In this document: piece after piece, positions 57,038-64,000 of the stretch | How positions within the stretch are numbered: position 1 is the first letter of the stretch | How the letters are laid out: the number at the start of each line of letters is the position of its first letter | Assembly: GCA_037447655.1 (NCBI GenBank) | Contig: JBBHKE010002290.1 | Span: 290,744-354,743, forward strand | DNA: 64,000 nucleotides | Source of the DNA: Zygnema cylindricum | Lineage: Eukaryota > Streptophyta > Zygnematophyceae > Zygnematales > Zygnemataceae | Reading direction: 5' to 3' | Made by a program: the position numbers and the translations under genes | The notes under the pieces: model-generated | Told to the model about the DNA's origin: nothing | Database searches by the model: none | The model's input: only the letters and a program-made list of their open reading frames with translations

Positions 57038-60000
57038 TTATTGGTGATGTTTATGCTGTCCTTTGAGTTGCCATACCACTCTTTTACTGCCATCTCTTCT
57101 AATATCCTCCATGTATAAGACTGCCGTAGTTCCTCCAATTGCTGCTATACAGTAGAGGATAAGGGAAGGAGACATAATAATACCTGAAAGAAAAGACGCC
57201 ACACCGGCAGTTGCATACATAATACTAATTGGGAGAGCTCCTGCGAGTGGGGATGGAGGTGATGGGAGTGGCGATGATTGTGAGTTCATATTAAACGAGA
57301 GGATGGAGTGAACCAAGATAAGTGAAACAGGGCTTGTGTCCACCAATGAAGGGAGAGTGAAAGTAAATGCTGGTCTCTGCAAAAGAAAGCCAGTACTTAA
57401 ACAATTAGACGCAATAATAAAGATGCAATTAATTACCAGGTATTTGCTCAAGGAATTTACAAGAGGCTATATATATGTGTATATGTATATATATATGTAT
57501 ACGGACTACTATGTTTACAGGCTTCCATGCGACAGAAAGCAAAGCCATTACCTTTATCCAAGCAAAAAATGATGGCAGGAGTAGTGAGCTGGCAATCAAA
57601 TGCAGAAGAAGGACAGCCTGTCGGTACCGGAAAACATTTAGGTGCTCAAAATTATTTGTTTCACCCTCTTTTTTTTCAGTATTTTCAGTTTTTTTTATGC
57701 CATTGCTGGTATTATGTTTTTTAAGAAGCCTTTTATCCCAGGATTCAGGTAGCAGTTCTTCTCCGTCATTTTGGTATACTTTATATCTGCAAACAACCAA
57801 CAAATATGACTGAGATTTTCTTCTCCTTTCAATTCGATTTACTTTTACACAGCAAATAACATGCGAGTGAAAAATAGATATTTACTTCTCTTTCATTTTG
57901 ATATAACTTAATATCTACCAATAAAATGCATGCTTTTATATGTTTTATATTTGCAAATAACAGACCCGTGGATATCCACATTTTCTTCTTTTGATATGCT
58001 TTGTATCAGATAACACACTCGTCTTATTGACATGTTTGCTTTCATTTTATGTACTTCATACTGGCAAAAAGTAAATTGTTCCTGGTGGCAGTGCTCCAAT
58101 CCGGGAAAAGTAGAAGAAATAAGGCAAAAAAAAGAAGGTCACATCAATCGGTTCAAGCTTTTACTAAAGAAAATTGCAGTCAAGTTAGAGAAAGAAAAAA
58201 AACAGTCGAGCTATTACTAAAGAAAATCTCAGTCAAGGTATAACTCAAGAAAATTGCATCGAAATATCAGCAAGGAAAGCCGCAGTCACACTAAAAAAAA
58301 AATGTAGCAGAAAATTGCAGACACGTTATCAATAATGAAAATTGCAATAGAATAATCGTTAAAGAAAATCACAGTCAGCTATCACTAAAGAAAATCACAG
58401 TCGAGTTATTACTAATAAAATATGCAGTTTAGTTATTCCTCTAGAGTTCAAGCTCAAAATCTGCTTAAATTTTTTAAGGATTGAGGAAGAAAAACACCAT
58501 CTCAAAGGGCCCACCTATGCAGTGAGGCGACAGAAGCCACAACTTCCAGAGGGAGAAGGATGAGAAGTCCGAGAATGGGATGAATAAAGAGGGTAGAGAC
58601 AAAACTTATCACCAGTATCATCCAGCCGCTTGTCTGAATAAAAAAGAAAAGGAACAAGAAGTCAAATCACAGCAGTTAAGTTTGACTACCCATAAGGAAC
58701 TATTGTGACATAGTTGACTTGCTGGAAAAATTAAAGGATTATATACAAGGGCTTCCAACCCATGACCGAGAAATTCCATTGAAGAAAGAAAAAAAGACAT
58801 ATCTAAGTGATGCCTAAGATAATTCAGAAAAACCAACTGGCAAGGTGAAATAACAGAAAAAAATGTTACGAAATTCTGCAATGAAAAAAACATCTGAAAA
58901 TAAAGGACAATAGGACGGAAAAGCCATTTGTTCAAGCTTATTCAAACTTAGCAATGTTGGTTAGCTCTCCATTAAATGGCCCCTCCATTCTACATTGCTC
59001 ATCCAACAAATGGAAGAAGCACTACATGCTAGAAGATATGGATGGGTGAGCTTTATGTGAATTGATACAGCTCTTGAAAGGTTTAAAGTTTTACAGCTTC
59101 AAGCTGTTGCAAACATTATAGCCAAAGGAAAACTGAGGATACTACACAGTCTGTTGCTACTAGAGTTAAAACACTAATTTGGTCGTGGATTTTCGCGACC
59201 CAAAATCATAAATTAGTGATAGTTAACACTATTTACAGGGAGCAGACAACATGGCGCCAAGTCACCAATCTCAAATTGGTAATGATGAATTCCAATCATT
59301 TCTGCATTAATAATGACGACTCTTTTACTCGAACAGCAATAGACAGGTCTAGATACTTGCTCTAATATGTTTTTTCCAGAGAACAAGCTTCATCTAGAAG
59401 AATTTTGAACATAAAAAAGAAGATATCCTAATATAAAAGCAAAATGTTGTTTAACATCAACTGTGTATCTCACCTGGATATTACGACATCCATTTACACT
59501 GCAAGAAAACAGCCGAAGTCCCGGTAACAATGTCAATCCCCAAATACTGGAATACAAACAATCTGGTGGCAAATACAAAACCTTCACTCACCATGTGTTT
59601 CTACTTCGAATTTACAAGTGAAATGCGATAAGGTATGAATAAAATCTAAATTAAAGAGGTAAATCTGGCCAGAGTTTCCCACATTTTAGAACTATGACAA
59701 AAACAACACATACAAGATTGATCCACGTCAAGCAAACGCTGGAACCAAAATTTATTGCAGACAGAAACTGTCATTCTAAATACGCCCAATCAATGAGTGA
59801 CGGGAAAGGCCCTGAAAATCTTGAAATTGAAAAGCCTCAAAACTTTCTTCTCACCTCTTTGGCCAGCTTAAAGAGAAGCCTAAGAGAATTCTCAGAAAGC
59901 CCAGAGTCCCGATTCCTAGGATGGCCACCAAAACACTCCCAATTCCATAGGAAACCAATGCCTCCCAAGCCACGGCGTCAAACGAATCCGGTGTATTATT

Positions 60001-63000
60001 CCAAAAAATTCCTGTGGTAAGGTATATGGCTAAAGGGACCAAACACTGGAGAATAAGGGTCGTCGGGAAACCAAGTGTATAAGAAAATGACGAGAGAAGG
60101 GAAGGCAAAGGTTGGGCCAGTTCCCATGCTCTAGTTTGTTGATAAATAGCAAAAAACAGAAAGGCGGAAGCCATAGCAATAATCTGCAAAACCATGAAGG
60201 TAATTCTGCTTTCAATAAGTTATGCTTTGAAAGCTATGGATGGCATTGAAGGGCTCCTGATGATGCCAGAGTAGAAGACAGAAAAACTTAATTGAAAAAA
60301 CATGGTCCAAACAGAGCACCAGCGGTACATTGCACAATGCTAATGCTTGCTCTGGGATATTGCCTGTCTGACTATCAACCTAAATAAATGTGGTCCTTGT
60401 ATTTCTAAATTGGCCTCAAAATCGTGCACCAAAATCCTCAGGTTGCCTCATCTACGTTTTAACACAAAATCAGCGCGCACTTGCAGCCATATGTTGCTTT
60501 CTTTTCACAAAAAAAATCCATGTCACCTAAAGAAGCACATAATTGATATACATGATTGACAAAATTGACAACTTGATTGATATACCGGAACTCGCAGCAA
60601 GAACACAAATTTTGTTGAAGTACACACGTAAGTAGACCACAGTTTCTAGTAAGAACGCAAATTTAACAAGCAAGGAACCCATTTGGGTAAGAACAGAACT
60701 TGCAGGAAATGCACATAATTTGTTAAAGAACTTGCTCAAGTAGACCACGGCTAATAGCAGAAACATTTTTTTTCTGGCTATCATCGAAGTTTTAATTCAA
60801 GGACTCACTTAAGTAGACCACAACTCATAGCAAGAACACAAAATTGGGTGAAAAACTTGCAGCAAACACACGAGTAAAAAACTCACTTAAATAAAACCAC
60901 AATTTCAACAAGACAAGAAAAAGTAGTTAAGCAACTCACTTGAGGAGCATGGGTAATCAGGAAACGTAAAGCTGCATGTCGCAGAGAAACTGCCACTCTG
61001 AGGCTGAATGTGCAGTGAGGGTCCAGCTTACCAAAACCTCCCAGCCCCAGCCAGCCTTGTCAGGGTTTATTGGGGATTTGAAAATCTTGCAACAAAGCCA
61101 AAACTAGCGCAAGTTGGTGCAAAGTGCACGTGGGTCCAATTGATAACTTACAATGAGCATGATGTGGGAAGTCGATGGTCCCCACTTCACCGGTTTTCTC
61201 CAAGAGGCCGGAGGAGTATCCGTGACGAGTAATTCAGAATGAAGGGACGGAATCACTACCTCATGCTCCGCATGTGGGTCCCACAAAATTGCCAAAGGAG
61301 GAAAACACCCAATTTTGCAGGAATGGAATGGACGGTGGGCTGGAAAAGCATTCCGAAATATGACCAGAAGCCCGGTCAGATGAGGTAAGACACACCACAT
61401 ACATAATAAATGTTTCAGCCAATTCAAACATTGTGTATGGACACTTTGATCCTTTCTACCTTTCACATATAAAAGGAAAAACTTTCAAAATTCAGCCAAT
61501 GTGAATGAGCACATGATCCCCTACATTCTTAAGGATATAACTGACGAGCCTCCAAAACTAATACGACATTATGAATGACAGCAAATAAAAAAAAGTGCAA
61601 TTCAGATAATGCCATGATAACGAAGTTGTATCCCGCCTCTCCGCGCCCAGCAAATGTATAAAGCACTATATTAGTCAAAAAGATACAATAGATGCAGATA
61701 CATTGCAACGAAAACGGTTTAACAGTATAGGTTTTGTCAAGCGAAAAAATGGAGAAGGTACACGACCTGTCGAAAGACGTGAAGTCAAAATTTGTGGATC
61801 AAGTTTGTAATCACCCATTTGTCCACACTGTGTTGTGTTGCTTTGCAACTGAACAGGAATCACCCCCAGATTTACGCCAAGATCCATTTTCAAAAGCATT
61901 GCATGACCTTCTTCCAGCTTCACTTCCTGTGGGAGATGAGACGCCGCAAAAGAAAAACATAAAAAATGTCGGATTACAAAAAATTAGTAGCGAAGGTATC
62001 ATGGTAGTAATTTCAAATATATGCAAAATCAATTTCCACGTAACAGCACCCTAAAATGTAATGAGCTCTGGAGGCATCACAAACTTGTTACGGGAGCACA
62101 AAGTGTGTGGGTGTCTTTTGTTTAATTTGGAAATTCGTTGCATGAATCAATGAACTGGAGGAAACACCAATTTTCAGTGGTCAAAGCAGACAAATCATGA
62201 TTTTGTGGAACATGAGGCATATGGTTTTTGGTACTGAGCCAGAAGCTATGCTTTTGACAGGACTCCAAACAAAACCTAAAGAGTTAAAATAATGACTTCG
62301 AAAACGGGAGCAAATCCCTGAAATGCAAGGGTAAGTATATGGTATCACATTTCAATATGTACAGTTTGACATCTATGTTGAACGACACCTGCAACTTTGA
62401 CTATGGTGTTTACAATCTTATAAAGAGAGAGTCAGCTTTTGACAACCTGTGAATCAAAACTCCTACTTCAGGAGAGTCACAAGCTACAGAAGACTGGTGT
62501 CAAACAGGGAGTAAAACTTACACGGCGCTTGAATATCGTGGATAAGAGCCACATATTGGAAATTGGGATAGTCACATCTGAGCCTCTGTAGAATTGAGCT
62601 ACAGCCATTGCCGCTATTGACGATCCTCCTCCAACAGACCTGCCCTGTCAAATAAAGAACCAATCAGAGAGCCAACCGCAGACCCCATCAGAGAACCAGT
62701 CATAAACCAATCAAAGAACCAACCAGAGCATCAATCAGGACATAATCAGCTGTTAAGATCCAAGACTATGAAATAACATCACCATGGTTTCAATCGAAGC
62801 TTTAGAATGGGGAAAATGAGAAAATCCAGAAGTTTTTAACTCCAATTTCACGTAAAACGAAAATCATTCTAGGAAAAACTCAAATCAAAATGATAACATA
62901 CAACCAGAATTTTCCGCAATTCAAAAACATGATTCACGACATCACACACGAGTTGCACTAATAATGGTAGACGGTTCTAATATTGTACCACAGCGGGAGC

Positions 63001-63564
63001 AATAGATAGGGTGACAAAACCGAAGCCCTTCATGACCGCAGGAGAAAGTAGCAAAATTCCTGTCGGGCCAGGTTGATGACGCATCTCTCCTTTCTGAATG
63101 TGAGGAGACACACACAAAAAGCATGAACAATCATAAATAGGTCAATAAATGTTTTGGTTTACCTTTTGTCGAACTGACAAAAAAAAATCATCTATTTGAC
63201 AAAGATTTTTTATTTATTTCTGACAGAGACGAGAGGTTGCGTCTGATTTAGGAGTCTTTAGGGTTGAAAACGAAAGCAGAAATAGATTTTCCAGATGGTT
63301 CCGACTAAAGTTAGCTGACCTTCATTTTTTGGGTGCTCGAGGGAAGAGGTAACAAATGTGTTGTAACTTCCACGGGAACTGATCGAGAATGAAGAACTCG
63401 GTTCGGCCACAAATGGATTCGAATTCCTTTACAAGGTTCTAAACTAGTCACTAATACAAAATGGTCCTTTCCTTTGTTGGCCTGCAATTGAGATTCATAC
63501 ATAAATATACCGCCCATCCTTATTAGAGTTAATAAAGGTAAATTCGGTTGTGCACCTTTCCCAT
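57038..63564 (-). CDS. PGAP1: GPI inositol-deacylase, PGAP1-like (C-terminal 11 exons)
   Basis: Minus-strand exons in order: 63564-63320, 63093-62989, 62644-62522, 61926-61767, 61339-61152, 61026-60940, 60183-59855, 59498-59474 (25-nt microexon), 58633-58515, 57786-57552, about 57376-57038 (TAA). Phases agree at every junction. Landmarks shared with plant PGAP1-like proteins: HLWPNR, MKGFGFVTLSIAPAV, SSIAAMAVAQFY, CKIGCFPPLAILWDPHAEHE, LDPHCTFSLRVAVSLRHAAL, FFAIYQQTRAWELAQPLPSL, FIHPILGLLILL, LLLHLIASSLLLPSFFAWIK and a His/Lys-rich end QHKHHQ. PGAP1 removes the acyl chain from the inositol of GPI anchors in the ER, which allows export of GPI proteins. The visible part covers the lumenal beta-rich region and the C-terminal membrane segments. 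The N-terminal lipase domain with its catalytic Ser lies beyond the right edge. No frame damage was seen, so the gene appears intact here. Confidence 0.92.
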
Positions 63565-64000
63565 CTAAAATCAGTGTGTTCAGAACACTAAAAGGACTGG
63601 ACAACAACTTGCCACATGACTTTGCCCTGAATTAGTGATGTTGATTTCCATTTAGCCTTTACTCTAAAAGTGAAGAACAGTATAGTTTCTAATTCATCAG
63701 GTAGCCATCACACCAAACACCAATCTCATGGGTATTGAAGGCTTCCTTCCCCCAAAAAATGTTAAGGCTATATTCAGGAATTTGCACAAAATGCACGAAA
63801 ATAGTAAGTTACACTTTTTCAGCATTGGTCTGTTTACCGCCATTCCACCTGTGCGCGATCAAAGGAAACTGCTCCATTCACAGCTTCTAAACAGCCATAT
63901 AGACAAAAAAACATTCTCTCAGACTAAGCTTCGATTGTGGAAGCATGTCGAACAGAGACAAGGTTTGGTTCTCTAACACATTATAATGCAACAGGAGGAA
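63565..64000 (-). other. Presumed intron and upstream part of the PGAP1-like gene
   Basis: The exon at 63564 starts with a split codon, so an exon ending in a single extra base must lie upstream. I could not identify it with confidence before the window ends. Confidence 0.5.

Noticed and set aside
63728-63976. 82-codon plus frame at the right edge
   Set aside because: It lies opposite the presumed intron and upstream region of the PGAP1-like gene and has no recognisable motif.

Overview
This is a eukaryotic, AT-rich, intron-containing and heavily transposon-loaded window. It most likely comes from a streptophyte (the green plant lineage), and a charophyte alga is the best guess. The reasons are: (i) a plant-type GPI inositol-deacylase (PGAP1-like) gene and a SNU23/ZMAT2 splicing-factor gene, both with many GT-AG introns; (ii) Copia and Gypsy LTR elements, hAT-like MITEs and degenerate CCCTAAA-type arrays of plant style; and (iii) a Ty3/Gypsy relic carrying a C5-cytosine methyltransferase domain, an arrangement previously described for charophyte retrotransposons. 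The species assignment is inference. A 10-N assembly gap lies at 36274-36283.

Layout. 1-4.2 kb: low-complexity DNA, a 1.3 kb degenerate telomere-like tract, and the first two exons of a possible secreted LRR-type protein (minus). 4.8-7.05 kb: a 5'-truncated LINE (minus) with reverse transcriptase and a restriction-like endonuclease, broken by one frameshift and one nonsense codon. 7-11.1 kb: no genes, but two hAT-like MITEs with 15-bp TIRs and 8-bp duplications, one of them inside a tandem array. 11.6-17.1 kb: a decayed Copia element (minus) with both LTRs and a nested solo LTR. 17-23 kb: MITE fragments, (TA)n tracts and a possible class-3 lipase relic (minus). 23.1-35.7 kb: a Copia cluster in which two relics of one family (plus strand at 23.5-25.96 kb, minus strand at 32.65-35.7 kb) flank a longer Copia with about 1.1 kb LTRs. 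The 3' end of that Copia has been replaced by an inverted copy of its own integrase region. 36.3-44.46 kb: the methyltransferase-bearing Ty3/Gypsy relic (gag, protease, DNMT, RT, RNase H, integrase, PHD-like finger). 44.5-46.8 kb: repeats only.

46.8-64 kb is the genic part. It holds three genes: a multi-pass membrane protein (minus, possibly INSIG-like), SNU23/ZMAT2 (plus, 8 exons found, stop at 54161), and PGAP1-like (minus, 11 exons found, stop at 57038; its 5' half runs off the right edge). SNU23 and PGAP1 converge on a 2.9 kb spacer that holds a 618-bp MITE with perfect 44-bp TIRs and two LINE 3' tails in opposite orientation. The SNU23 and membrane-protein introns are full of GA/CT-rich minisatellites.

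The host genes belong to unrelated housekeeping pathways: tri-snRNP splicing, GPI-anchor remodelling and an unknown membrane function. No operon-like cooperation is implied. All the retroelements appear dead. A recurring theme is in-frame stops explainable as CAA/CAG/CGA to TAA/TAG/TGA, and catalytic residues lost by G-to-A changes. That pattern is consistent with deamination of methylated cytosine.
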